From Owenia fusiformis (lineage: Eukaryota > Annelida > Polychaeta > Sabellida > Oweniidae): 64,000 nt of DNA. A model generated the notes under the pieces. The model saw only the letters and a list, made by a program, of their open reading frames with translations, had not been told where the DNA came from and searched no databases. The stretch is from positions 24,566,455 through 24,630,454 of the forward strand of contig CAIIXF020000002.1 of the NCBI GenBank assembly GCA_903813345.2, given 5' to 3'. The translations under genes and the position numbers were made by a program. Shown in pieces: positions 36,648-48,237 of the stretch (the stretch's first letter is position 1; each line of letters begins with the position of its first letter).

Positions 36648-38497
36648 AAGAAAATGTGTTTCCGAACTGGCAATTTACAGCAATTTTGGCCTGTAGCAAC
36701 CTGGTTGAAGTTAGATATTTTTTCTATTGATGAATTTTCACATTGTTAATTGGTTTCAAAAACACACTACAACTGTATTCTTTCATTTTATTGCAGATCA
36801 GAATTGACACCATTAGTATTAAAGGTCCATAATGGTACATGAATGAACCCACCCCCCAAAGTCTATAAAAAGTGGGCGTGGCACCAGACATGTACCAGTT
36901 TGTAATTCATAAGTTTAAACACCCAATAAATAATGTTGATATTTATGTTACCATGTTTCCAGTGGTAGTTGAAGAAGTTCTTTTAAAAAACTAGATATAT
37001 TACCATGGAAACCATATATTTATGTTGCCATAGCAACAGAACTATGGTAATGAAATAGCCAATAATTTGATCGAAGCCCTCATGCATGTGGTTCCATATA
37101 TACAAAAATCAAATGTCCTGTATCTCTCAAAGATCTTAAAACCTTCCTGGGGTCAACACAGAGCTGCATTGAAACTTTGGGATTATTTGGAGTAATGGTT
37201 GCTATAGCAACCAAGAAAATGTGTTTCCGAACTGGACAATTTATGGCAATTTTGCCCCACTACAACTTGGTTGGAATTAGATATTTTTTCTAGTGATGAA
37301 TTTTCCCATTGATAATTGGTTTCTAAAACACACTACAACTGTATTCTTTCATTTTATTTCAGATTAGAATGACACCATTAGTATGAAAGGTCCATAATCA
37401 TACATGAATGAACCCCCCCCCGTCTATGGTGTGGCACCAGACATGTACCACTTTGAAATTCATGAGTATAAAACCCCAAATTATTGTTCATTTGGCAGAA
37501 TATATTATCCTAGTAGTTTACATTCTTTGTAGTTCACATTTGTATGAGCTACTATTCTAGTATATCTGACACATCTCTATTCTATAGTGATACTTTTACA
37601 TTTGCTTGAAGAACGTGATATGTGATAGGCCCCAGAGTGATGGCACTCAGAAGACTGCATATGATATCAAATGAAGCTTGAAAAACAGATAAGTAATACA
37701 GCATACTATGACCCTGTCATTTAACCAACAGATGACGCTGTAAAGTTCTTAAACCAGTCTATTTCATTTCTCCTCAGTCCTTTGTGAAACTTCACCCATA
37801 TAATTTTGAAGCTCATATGTGGGTTTTTACTCTTCCGGATCTGTCATAGCTGGCCTCATCACATCAACAAGATCTTGTCGTAATATATTTGATGTGCACC
37901 AGTCTAGTTCTAGTACACAAAATAAATTATTTTTCAACCCATTGCCTCTGGGAGATGAGAGTTCAGGCTTTTGTTGCACACAAACTCTTCAATTACAGCC
38001 TGTGTTCCAGTTGTAATATTTGTAGATGACCCAATATATTAATTGAATGCATCTTGGTATTTCTGGCTATTTCATACCAGAGTTGGGGGCCTGGTTTTTC
38101 CTCGTTGAACAAATGCACTAACACAATAACAACCTGTGAGAATGGTGTATCATCAAGACTAGAAAATCTTTGTCTGGGGAATGTACAATAATGTTCTTTG
38201 ACTGATCAAAACGTCTTCACATGTATTCATCTTGGTGTTTGCTTCTTCTTGTGTTGACAGTAGATTGTTATCAACATATGATCAGACATTTAGACCATCA
38301 CTAGTGAGAATTTTGCATGTATTCCCACATGTAAAGCATACTTTTCTGTTCTTCAGCTTGGCTGAGTACTTATCTGTTTGCCACTCGCAAAGGATAAGAC
38401 TGTTTAGTAGGGTCTTGTTTTGGCTGTTGCTCGAAAATTCTTACCAATTCTTAGGGATTTGGTCCTTGGATCATGAAGGGTTTTGATGTTCCTCTTC

Positions 38498-39615
38498 TCA
38501 TTCTCTGGTTCTTTTATTGAATCTATGTATTTGATAGCTGTCAGTTAAGAAATCTACCCTCTCTGACTTCAGTGGTAGCATGTCAAACACTTGCTCTGCC
38601 AGTTCTTCAAAGGTGGATAGACGCTGCACTAAGCTGTGATAGATAGCATTACCATCATATGTGTAGAATGATTCATCTTTTGCTTGTCTAGAAGGATGAT
38701 GTTGGAGATTCTCAAGAGTATTTGGGAGTGTTGCTTTTGCTGCCTTCACTGGCAGACTATGAGGAGACCCTAGCGCCCATGGCACTGGACTAAGTGGATA
38801 CTCTAAAACAGTCTTGTTCACTTGAGAATATTCCTCTAAACTTGTTGTCAGATGTTTTCAGGATGTCCTTCTCGATTGTCACAAATGACATGCAGTAGGT
38901 CTTGAGCTACATCTGGAACAGGCCGCATTCCTGATGATAGACAGTAGAGTTAATCATAGCATCTGTCTCAAAGGGGTCTAAAAAAGTTACCTATTGCGGC
39001 CCTTGCTTTTGAAACACCTTCAGAGCCTGCTATGTTTGCACAGTAGTAGGCATTTGGATTGGTGATAAATCCAATTACCCACCCCCTCACATTTCGCACT
39101 CTGATTGATAGTCTGTTCAGTGGTCTGATCAACTGGCAAATGTAGTGCAGGTACTTGGGACCTGTTAACACTAAACCCAAGGTCTCTCAATAGCCTTTCT
39201 TTCTCTTGGTTTGTATGCTTGAGGTTAGCAAGCATGACATATTGTGCTGTTAGATATATAGCATAGTTGGGCTGGTCCATTGCAAAATAGTGGACATAGG
39301 TCTTGTAGACACTAGACAGAGTAAGTGGAGGTCAAAATCATTCTCTGCTAGCTCGGATGAATCATGATATTACATGACAATAACCTCTTGTGAGAGCATG
39401 GGGATTGGTAGCCGGCTAATAAACTTGTCTTACAAATTCCTTTGTAGCAACTCCAGGAAGATTTTGTGCACTCTGATTGGTCCGTTATAATGGTTTCCAG
39501 TTAGCACACCTTCAAGAGATCCACTAGCATATATGCCAGCTTCAATGATGATCTCAGAGAAACCTTGAAAGCAAAGCCAATGAATCAATAGCCAGAAATA
39601 CCAAGATGCATTCAA
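38498..39615 (-). pseudogene. Decayed gene in the foldback centre, uncharacterised transposon-associated family
   Basis: Minus-strand fragments in order: 39615-39430 (FSEIIIEAGIYASGSLEGVL, HYNGPIRVHKIFLELL), 39280-39020 then 39180-38968 after a frameshift near 39090 (PVDQTTEQTINQSAKCEG, then WVIGFITNPNAYYCANIAG), and 38821-38498 (PLSPVPWALGSPHSLPVKAA, DGNAIYHSLVQRLSTFEEL). The DQ..EQT.N and DGNA.Y.SL phrases recur, as I remember, in uncharacterised proteins of marine invertebrate genomes, but I cannot name the family. Several stops separate the pieces, so it is not functional. It may be the element's original cargo or a nested remnant. Confidence 0.5.
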
Positions 39616-41458
39616 TTAATGTATTGGGTCATCTACAAATATTACAACTGAAACACAGGCTGTAATTGAAGAGTTTGTGTGCAACACAAGCCTGAACTCT
39701 CATCTCCCAGAGGCATTGGGTTGAAAAATAATTTATCTTGTGTACTAGAACTAGACTGGTGCACATCAAATATATTACGACAAGATTTTGTTGATGTGAT
39801 GAGGCCAGCTATGACAGATCCGGAAGAGTCAGAACCCACATAGGAGCTTCAAAATTATATGGGTGAAGTTTTCACAAAGGACTGAGGAGAAATGAAATAG
39901 ACTGGTTTAAGAACTTTACTGCTTCATCTGTTGGTTAAATGACAGGGTCATAGTATGCTGTATTACCCATCTCTTTTTCAAGCTTCATTTGATATCATAT
40001 GCAGCCTTCTGACTGCCATCATAGTAGCTCATACAAATATGAACTACAAAGAATGTAAACTACTAGGATATATATTCAGCCAATATAGTTTACTCATACA
40101 TTTGTTGTTTTCTCTAAATGGCCAAATGAATAGTCAAATGAACAATAATTTCATTAAGCCTTGCGTTAACAGACAAAAGTTGCTTCTATGGCAACATAAA
40201 TGTATGGTTTCCATGATAATATATTTATATATGATATTATATATATTTATTATATGATTATATTTTTAGGAGAACTTCTTCATCTACCACTGGAAACTTG
40301 GTAACATAAATATCAACATTATTTATTGGGTTTTTATACTCATGAATTACAAAGTGGTACATGTCTGGTGCCACACCCACTTCTTATAGACTTTGGGGGG
40401 TGGGGTGGGGTTCATTCATGTATGATTATGGACCTTTCATACTAATGGTGTCATTCTAATCTGCAATAAAATGAAAGAATACAGTTGTAGTGTGTTTTAG
40501 AAACCAATTATCAATGGGAAAATTCATCACTAGAAAAAATATCTAATTCCAACCAAGTTGCAGGGGGGCATAATTGCCATAAATTGTCCAGCTCGGAAAT
40601 ACATTTTCTTGGTTGCTATAGCAACCATTACTCCAAATAATCCCAAAGTTTCAATGCAGCTCTGTGTTGACCCCAGGAAGGTTTTAAGATCTTTGAGAGA
40701 TACAGGATATTTGATTTTTGTATATATGGAACCACATGCATGAGGGCTTCGATCAAATTATTGGTTATTTCATTACCATAGTTCTGTTGCTATGGCAACA
40801 TAAATATATGGTTTCCATGGTAATATATCTAGTTTTTTAAAAGAACTTCTTCAACTACCACTGGAAACATGGTAACATAAATATCAACATTATTTATTGG
40901 GTGTTTAAACTTATGAATTACAAACTGGTACATGTCTGGTGCCACGCCCACTTTTTATAGACTTTGGGGGGTGCGTTCATTCATGTACGATTATGGACCT
41001 TTAATACTAATGGTGTCAATTCTGATCTGCAATAAAATGAAAGAATACAGTTGTAGTGTGTTTTTGAAACCAATTAACTATGTGAAAATTCATCAATAGA
41101 AAAAATATCTAACTTCAACCAGGTTGCTACAGGCCAAAATTGCTGTAAATTGCCAGTTCGGAAACACATTTTCTTGGCTGCTATAGCAACCATTCAATAC
41201 AGCTATGTGTTGACCCCAGGAAGGTACCCTGCAAGTTTCAGACACATATCTTTAATACTTTTAAAGTTATTAAGAAAGAGTTGAGACCCCCTCGAAAATA
41301 ACCTCGGGGGGTATAAAACCTAGATAAGCTATCCATAATGGTCGCTTTTTGGGCGTCAAAGTTCCAAATAATTAAATCTGACATGTTTCCTGAGATAAAT
41401 AATGTGGTTCAAATTTGCTCACTGACGGGCCCACCTTTGGCTACCATATGAGCCCCTA

Positions 41459-42569
41459 TATTGTCTTGATCCCTATGCAATAGCTATGTATGTATCCTCT
41501 TATATCCTCAAAGACCAAAAAGGGATGAGTGGAATTTTAAAAGCCTGCTGGGATGAGTCAGGGGTCTAAGTCCTTGAAAGAGCAGTTGAGAATTATTGGA
41601 AGCAAATTTGTGAACACAGTAGAAATATGTGCACAAGAAGCTTGTTACCTAGCACTACAATTACCTTTGAAAAGAGCATCCAGACAAGTGAAATTTGTTA
41701 ATACAAGTGAATCTGAAAAGAGAGTTGTTCTTCTTAAACCTACACACATGTTAGAGAAGATGGAAGATGATGATGAAGATGTTAACATTAAGGATCAAGT
41801 TACAAAGTGCACTGAACTTCCAAAGTCCTTTGAGCACACTTCCTTCGAAGAGTTCAATGCTTACTATGACATCAGATCATCAATGAAAATGGAAGAGAAA
41901 AATGATGATGAACCTGATTTGGATGACAATGTAGCAGATGCTGTCACTAAAGATGTTGTAAGGAAAAAACTCCATACATACTGAGAACAGTGCATTTTAA
42001 CAGAGACAATGACCCAGAGAATCACTTTAGAGAGATGATAATGTTATATACAGCTTGGAGAAATGAAGCTTCTTTAATTGGGCATTGTAAGACATTTCAA
42101 GAAAGATTTGATCAGGTCAAAGAATCTGTTCTCTTGGAAAAAGCAAAATTTGAACCATATGCAGACTTGCTTGATGAAGCCATTGATGCTGCACAAAATG
42201 ATTCAAACTGAATATAATGATTTTTCCCCATCTACTCAAGCAGAGAGTTTGAATGATGCTCAAAAAGAAAACGAAATCCTTGAAAAACTTCAGGATGATA
42301 TCCCTCAATTTGAAAATAATTTCACAGATGCTCCTAACATCGAAGAACAACTGAAACTCTCAAAGGAGATGCAAGATGAAGATTATAGAATGCTAATGCG
42401 TTCATTGACACAAAGACAGATTAAATACCTGAATGAAATCGTCAACCATATCAAGACAACTGACGAACCAATCTACAGATTCCATAGTGGAGGAGCTGGA
42501 GTTGGGAAAACCTTCGTCACCAAAGCAGTTTTGCAAACTCTTCAACAAGAGATTGACTCAAAACCCTGA
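41459..42569 (+). pseudogene. Helitron-type Rep C-part and start of helicase, frameshifted
   Basis: Resumes the Rep after the foldback element with LDPYAIAMYVSSYILKDQKG, containing the two-tyrosine YVSSYILK motif that pairs with HUH. Frameshifts at about 41552, 41975 and 42190 join segments 41553-41984 (LKEQLRIIGSKFVNTVEICA), 41990-42211 (DNDPENHFREMIMLYTAWRN) and 42078-42569 (Walker A HSGGAGVGKTFVTKA of a PIF1-type SF1B helicase). The mariner at 42579 interrupts it just downstream. Confidence 0.85.
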
Positions 42570-42725
42570 ATCATTGTACAGGGTGTTCCATATGTTTCAG
42601 GAATGATGCTGTATTTTATTGGTTTTCTTTTCAATCTAGCTGATATTTTAACAAAATGTGTCCAAATATGTTGTGAATAAGTTGAAAAAGTTTCATATCA
42701 TGAAGTTCAGTAGACTGAATAATAG

Positions 42726-42741
42726 GGTTGCTATAGTAACC
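42726..42741. promoter_or_regulatory. X-box-like palindrome in mariner arms
   Basis: GGTTGCTATAGTAACC, with the inverted partner at 43356-43371. Same core as in the unrelated foldback element. Confidence 0.4.
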
Positions 42742-42856
42742 TAGGGGTAGGGTAGGTGGAGCAGGTGTAACAACACGCAAAACATGACATTTTTGTAAAA
42801 ATAGTAGTTTTTGTATAAAGTGTTCAAAGTATTAATTTGTCATAGTCGCATCAAAC

Positions 42857-43093
42857 TTATTGGAAATTAAAAAGAATAAAGGTGGATTCCTGGAAATTAA
42901 AAATGTTATCACACCCTTTATTAGCCATCATCATTATTTCAGCATCTATCCCTTCTGCATTAGGTAGCGCTCTCACTGTTCTCAGAAATCCACATTTTGG
43001 ATAATCGGTCTCAGTTTCCCTTCCAGATTTGAACCGCTTGTACCACTCATACACTCTAGAGGTTACCATCATTGACTCCCCATGTGCATTCAC
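42857..43093 (-). pseudogene. Mariner transposase N-terminal fragment
   Basis: SRVYEWYKRFKSGRETETD matches the helix-turn-helix linker of mariner transposases (consensus EWYKRFKSGRE). No DDD catalytic residues remain, and the frame runs into non-homologous sequence after about residue 60. Confidence 0.75.
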
Positions 43094-43518
43094 CAGGAGT
43101 TTAATTGTGTCTGCTGCATTTAACTGTTATTAACACATGACAGGTATTTAAATTGTGTTGTGATCAAGGGTGATGACATTTTTTACTTTCTTGGAATCCA
43201 CCTTCATTTTTGTTTAATTACTGACAAGTTTGATCCAACTCTGACAACCTAATACTTAGTCACACTTCGTACAAAAAAAGACTATTTTTACAAATATTTC
43301 ATATACTTTGCGCGTTGTTACACCTGCTCCACCTGCTCCACCTACCCTACCCCTAGGTTACTATAGCAACCATATAATTAAGACTACTGAACTTCTCGAT
43401 ATGAAACTTTCCTAACTTATTCAAAACATGTGTAGACACATTGTGTCAAAAATTCAGTTAGATTGAAAAGAAAACCAATAAAACACAGCATCATTCCTGA
43501 AACATATGGAACACCCTG

Positions 43519-44820
43519 TATGTTTTACTCGCAGAACCAATGGGAAAAGCAGCATTTCTGATTGAAGGTAACACACTCCATACTGCTTTTAAAATTCCTA
43601 TCAATCAACAGGGATATATAAACCTTACAAATAACCAGAGAAATACTTTACAGGTAAAGTTATGGGATCTGAAACTAGTGATTATTGATGAAATATCAAT
43701 GGTTGGAACTAATCTGTTTCATTACGTCCAAACAAGACTTCAGGAAATAACAGGTTGTTCTAAAGATTTTGGTGGTGTATCGGTACTCACTGTTGGAGAT
43801 TTTGGTCAGTTGCAACCAGTTTTCGATAAATACATATTTGAATCAGCAAAAAGTGGATATGCAGTTCTTGCAAAGAACTATTGGGAAAAATTCAAACTGA
43901 TGGAACTGACAGAAGCCATTCGCCAACAAGATACAAAGTTTGCTGAAGCAGTGCTGTCCCACTTGCTTAAGAGTGGGACAGCATACCAAAGATGATATAA
44001 ATCTGTTCAAAACTAGACTTGTTACAAACGATGCTAAATGTCCTACAGATGTTCCATATCTTTTTCTTTCAAATGCAATGAGAAAATTTTCCTCCAGTCA
44101 AAAGGAGAGAAGTGTCAGTTTCTTGCCAAAGACAGTATTGTTGGTGCTATATCACCTGAAATTAAAGACAGAATCTTGAACTCTATTCCAAATGACCCCA
44201 AGAAAACAATGCAACTTGCAACCAATCTTCAGGTAGCCACTGGGCTGTAGTATGAAATATCTGTCAATATTGATGTGGACGATGGATTGACTAATGGGAC
44301 TACTTGTGAACTTAAAAGCTTTATTAACAACAAGACAACGGGCACAGGAATATGCTGGGTCAAATTCAATGACTCAAAAGTGGGCAGAAATGCCAGAAAC
44401 AACAACAAGGGGTTAAAAGGCCAGCCAACAGAGAGTGGTTGCACTCCTATTCTACCAGTCAGTCGGCAGTTTAGAGTTGGGAAGTATAAGTCCTGCAGTG
44501 TCATGCGTAAACAAGTTCCCCTTAGACAAGCATCAGCGAAAACTGTATGGCGTTCACAAGGGGACACGATGGATCGAGCTGTGATAGACCTAAGTGGAAA
44601 AACAACACCACATGTTTATTATGTTGCTCTCAGCAGAGTGAGATCTTTAGAGAACTTATATCTCATAAATTTTGATGAGAAAAAAATCAAAGTTAGTGAA
44701 GATGTATTACAAGAAATGTCCCGATTAAGAGGTGAAACTGAACTGACATACAAAGGCATTCTTTCTCAAAACTCCAACATGAAAATCACATATCTGAATG
44801 TACAGAGTCTACATGCACAT
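43519..44820 (+). pseudogene. Helitron-type helicase remainder and possible endonuclease start
   Basis: 43540-43995 has Walker B (LKLVIIDEISMVG) and VLTVGDFGQLQPV. Frameshifts near 43960, 44090 and 44250 lead to 44275-44820 with the C-terminal helicase motifs (KTVWRSQGDTMDRAVIDLSG, HVYYVALSRVRSLENLYLI). The last codons, MKITYLNVQSLHAHISDV, resemble the start of an endonuclease/exonuclease/phosphatase domain (NVRSL..H..D), as in Helentron-type elements, but the domain is cut off at 44820 by a duplication. Confidence 0.8.
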
Positions 44821-45410
44821 ATAAGTGATGTCACTAAAGATGTTGAAAGGAGAAAAACTTCATACATACTGAGAACAGTTTATTTTAACAAAGACAATGC
44901 CCCAGATAATCACTAAAGGGAGATGATAATTTTATATGCAGCTAGGAGAAATGAAGCTTCTTTAATTGGGCAGTGTAAGACATTTCAAGTAAGATTTGAT
45001 CAGGTCAAAGAATCTGTCCTCTTGGAAAAAGCAAAATTTGAACCATATACAGACTTGCTTTATGAAGCCCTCGATGCTACACAAAATGATAATATTTAAA
45101 TGATGATTTTTTCTAGATCTTCTCAAACTTCTCAAACAGAGAGTTTGAATGATGCTCAAAAAGAAAAACAAACAATTGAAAAACATCAAAATGATAATCC
45201 TTAAGTTGAATATAATATTGGGGATGCTCCTATCAAAAACTACTGAAACTCCAAAAGGAAATGCAATGTCAACCATATCAAGATAACTGATATATTTATT
45301 AACAGAATAGTGGAGGAGCAGGGTCAAATTCAATGACTCAAAACTAGATAGAAATTCCAGAAACAACTACAAAGGCTTTCTTATGACACTACTTGATGAA
45401 GAAGATAATA
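44821..45410 (+). pseudogene. Second, rearranged copy of Rep-helicase segments
   Basis: 44825-45100 repeats 41945-42220 at high similarity (TCACTAAAGATGTTG start; DQVKESVLLEKAKFEPY in both). About 45110-45240 repeats 42230-42300 with stops. About 45320-45375 repeats 44360-44410. The order means an internal duplication followed by deletions, or capture from a second element. Non-coding now. Confidence 0.75.
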
Positions 45411-45564
45411 TTATATACAGGGTGATCCAGAAGTAACGTCAAAGACATTGTAATTTCAAAAGTATTCATCAGATCTTCATGAAATTTGGTATACATGTAC
45501 CCACAACATTTCTGAGTTACCATCTCAAAGATTGGAATTCAATCATTTCATTGGTTGAAATTAT

Positions 45565-45580
45565 GGTTGCTATAGTAACC
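45565..45580. promoter_or_regulatory. X-box-like palindrome in mariner arm
   Basis: GGTTGCTATAGTAACC, with the inverted partner at 47217-47232. Confidence 0.4.
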
Positions 45581-45702
45581 CGATATCGCGTAACCCGGGG
45601 CAAATTGAAGAGAAACCATAACGTTTTTGTGAATTTCTCTAATTTAAAAAGTCAGTAACATTTGAAAATGTTCATTGTTTGTTTTCTATGATTTTTATAT
45701 TT

Positions 45703-45716
45703 GTTGCCATGGTAAC
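45703..45716. promoter_or_regulatory. X-box-like site upstream of the mariner transposase
   Basis: GTTGCCATGGTAAC, 124 bp before the transposase ATG, is close to the textbook RFX site GTTGCCATGGCAAC. It is the best match in the window. Confidence 0.45.
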
Positions 45717-45839
45717 AAATATGTAATAGTTGTGATGTCACAATAGGCATTCATAAAAAGCTTTCAATTTCTTTGAATTGCTTCCATCATCCATGACAAA
45801 TACTAACATGACCAAGGACACTAACCCACCCAATTCAAG

Positions 45840-47075
45840 ATGGCGCCAAGTCAGAGTAAAATAGAGCAAAGAACAAACATTAAGTTCTGTGTAAAGTTGG
45901 GGAAAGGTGTAAAAGAGACTATAAGACAGATAAAGAAGGCATATGGTAAAGCTGCCATTGCTGAGAGAAACATTTACAGGTGGTTTAACAAGTATTCCAG
46001 TGGATATGATGAAGTGGTAGACAAGCAGCGAGGAGGCAGGCCAGTGTCGTCATTCGATGATCAAACCATCAAAGCAATTGAAGCTGATGTTATGGACAAT
46101 AGGCAAATTTCTATCAGAGAATTGGCTGAAAAACACGATCTGAGCTATGGGACTGTGCAACGGATACTGACAAAGAACTGTCTGTTAAAGAAGGTGTCTG
46201 CTAAATGGGTGCCGCATGACTTGACACAGGAGCAGAAAGACCGGCGTGTTAAGGCTTCAAGGGACTTTCTTGCAAAATATCGGAGAGATGGAAATGACTT
46301 TCTTAACAAGATCATTACGAGTGACGAATCATTGCTATCATTCTACATCCCAGAGACCACGCAACAAAGTTCATCGTGGAAACATGACAACTCCCCAACA
46401 CCAACCAAGCCTAAAATAGTACCAGGAATTCCACAAAAGAAACAAATGGTTGTGACATTCTTTGACATTAGAGGAATGGTGTTAACCCATTTTGTTCCCA
46501 TTGGCCAGAGAATTAATGCCGTTTACATTGCAAAGGTAAGATATCATTTGTTCTAATAATACATCATACTGTGAATTTTATTTTTAAATTAAAGTATTTA
46601 AATGTTGTTCACTGTCAATATAATTATAACTCCATGGCCATGATTCAAATCCAAATCCAATCAATGAAACAACTGGTTTAACAACCATTAAACATTTGTT
46701 TTTCAGGTTCTGAAGCGTGATCTTCAACGTTCCCTGAGGAAAAAGCGTCCCGGACATCTGCAGCAGTTTATCTTGCATTGGGACAATGCCCCTACGCACA
46801 CTGCAATCCTGACCAGCAACACAGTCCAAACACTTGGATTTCAACAACTTGAACATGCCCCTTATTCACCTGATCTTGCCCCCAGTGACTTTTATTTGTA
46901 TGGGGAACTAAAAAGAAACCTTAGTGGAAATAATTTTCAATCCTGTGAGGAATTGAAAAATGCCGTAGTACTAGCCCTACAAGGAATGAGTTCTAATGGA
47001 TTTAATTCTGTGTTCAAGGAATGGGTATCCAGACATGAGAAATGTGTTGCAAATGGTGGCAATTATGTAGAATGA
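45840..47075 (+). CDS. Mariner transposase, D,D34D, two exons, 354 aa
   Basis: Exon 1 45840-46535 (232 codons), intron 46536-46706 (GTAAGATATC ... TTTTTCAG, 171 nt), exon 2 46707-47075 (122 codons plus TGA). The joined length, 354 residues, is normal for mariner. N-terminal HTH region (RNIYRWFNKYSSG), the WVPHDLT linker motif, first catalytic Asp in ITSDES, second in LHWDNAPTHTA and third in YSPDLAPSDF; the last two are separated by exactly 34 residues. No internal stop, so it could be active in cut-and-paste transposition at TA sites. Without splicing the frame ends six codons into the intron, before the second Asp. Introns are unusual in mariner genes. ATG context AAGATGG is good. Confidence 0.85.
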
Positions 47076-47381
47076 ACTATTATTAGTAACTGTGCAATAG
47101 TATGATTTATATTGTTGTGAAATAAAATGTTGAGGATATAACAATTTCAGATCTTGTTGATATTTTGAGATTACGCATTACACGTTAAGTAATTTGCCCC
47201 GGGTTACGCGATATCGGGTTACTATAGCAACCATAATTTCAACCAATGAAATGATTGAATTCCAATCTTTGAGATGGTAACTCAGAAATGTTGTGGGTAC
47301 ATGTATACCAAATTTCATGAAGATCTGATGAATACTTTTGAAATTACAACATCTTTGACGTTACTTCTGGATCACCCTGTA

Positions 47382-48237
47382 TATATATATATTATGTGCT
47401 AATTCAAAATCACTATTACCTACTGTATATACATTATCATCAATGGAATACTTATGATGACAGCCGAAGATCAACAAGTGCATTTCAATCTGACAAAATT
47501 GGATATTGATAATAGTGTTGCTTGAGATTACACTGAAAATGTCAAACATGCAGAGGGTGTTTAACATCTCATACAAACCAAAACATGCCTTGGATGTCCT
47601 GGAGTTGTTAATGCTTGGATGGTTTTACAGTGGAGTATAAGCTCTTAATGTCAGGTATGTAAATTCATTTAATATATTCTGAAATCATGTTTTTTAAGTA
47701 TTGTCCTTTGCTAAATTTTGGAATTTCCTTTCTTTATGGTTACTTAATGAGCTTAGACAGGCTTGTCGGGCATCTGTCCATCAATATATCCCAAGTCAAT
47801 ATATACTACTTCATTAGTAGCACAAATTAAACATGCTCATGTCATGCCTATCCATAGTCTGTTTCACCTGTCATCTCAGTTTTTCAAGAAATCTGCCAGA
47901 CCATTAAACATGTTAAATGGATTTATTTGATTTGTATAAATCTAGAACTGAAAGATTTTAGTTTCAAACATCCTGAATTCTCTGTTCGATCCAGCCAAAC
48001 TACTTGATGGATCCATTTGAAATTTTCAGGTGTGCTTTTGATGTGAAGATAAAGAATTAACTTGATTCTGGGTATGTCAGCGACTTTGGATTTTATGTCC
48101 TTAAATCTAGGCGTTTCCAGAAGTTTAATAACTTTATTTTTAACTTTTAGGTATGTTCTGTGGTATGAAATCTAACAGCTGATTATTATTACATTTTGGG
48201 AAAGCTTGGTAGATTTTAAGATGCTGTCTTTAAAATC
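47382..48237. other. Unassigned stretch after the mariner
   Basis: From 47382 to about 47650 there may be leftover 3' sequence of the Helitron-type gene (a frame with NKPKHALDVLELLMLGWFYSG, minor support). From about 47760 it grades into diverged monomers of the repeat seen at 48238. No clear gene. Confidence 0.3.

Larger units (their letters stand above)
36344..41458. mobile_element. 5.1-kb foldback DNA element with 1.7-1.9 kb inverted arms
   Basis: The ends TAGGGGCTCATATGGTAGCC and mirror are flanked by TAT at 36341-36343 and 41459-41461. Removing one TAT plus the element restores the Rep frame exactly (codons for Y, C, L, D, P). Arms 36344-38069 and 39591-41458 are inverted copies; both carry several GGTTGCTATAGCAACC-like palindromes and CCCCCC/GGGGGG runs. 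The 1.5-kb centre holds a decayed minus-strand gene. There is no known transposase. The 3-bp duplication does not fit the TWA rule of PIF/Harbinger; superfamily unknown. Confidence 0.8.
42579..43518. mobile_element. Internally deleted mariner element, 940 bp
   Basis: The ends CAGGGTGTTCCATATGTTTC and mirror, flanked by TA at 42577-42578 and 43519-43520. Inverted repeats extend about 210 bp inward, including GGTTGCTATAGTAACC and a GTAGGTGGAGCAGGTGTAAC block. The short unique centre keeps only an N-terminal transposase fragment on the minus strand. It sits between Walker A and Walker B of the helicase. Confidence 0.85.
45418..47379. mobile_element. Mariner element with long inverted ends, apparently autonomous
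   Basis: The ends CAGGGTGATCCAGAAGTAAC and mirror, TA at 45416-45417 and 47380-47381. The inverted repeats are about 190 bp (45418-45605 and 47192-47379), far longer than the roughly 30 bp usual for mariner, and few mismatches are visible. Total length 1,962 bp against the usual 1.3 kb. It carries one spliced transposase gene on the plus strand. The closely matching arms and open frame suggest a young insertion. Confidence 0.9.

Noticed and set aside
37819-38016. 65-codon ORF in the left foldback arm, mirrored at 39839-39642
   Set aside because: Present in both arms with the same reading, so it may be an old coding remnant, but no domain is recognisable and it runs into the arm border.
36344-41458. 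TA target duplication for the foldback element
   Set aside because: TA flanks are present, but only the TAT interpretation restores the Rep reading frame with the expected residues.
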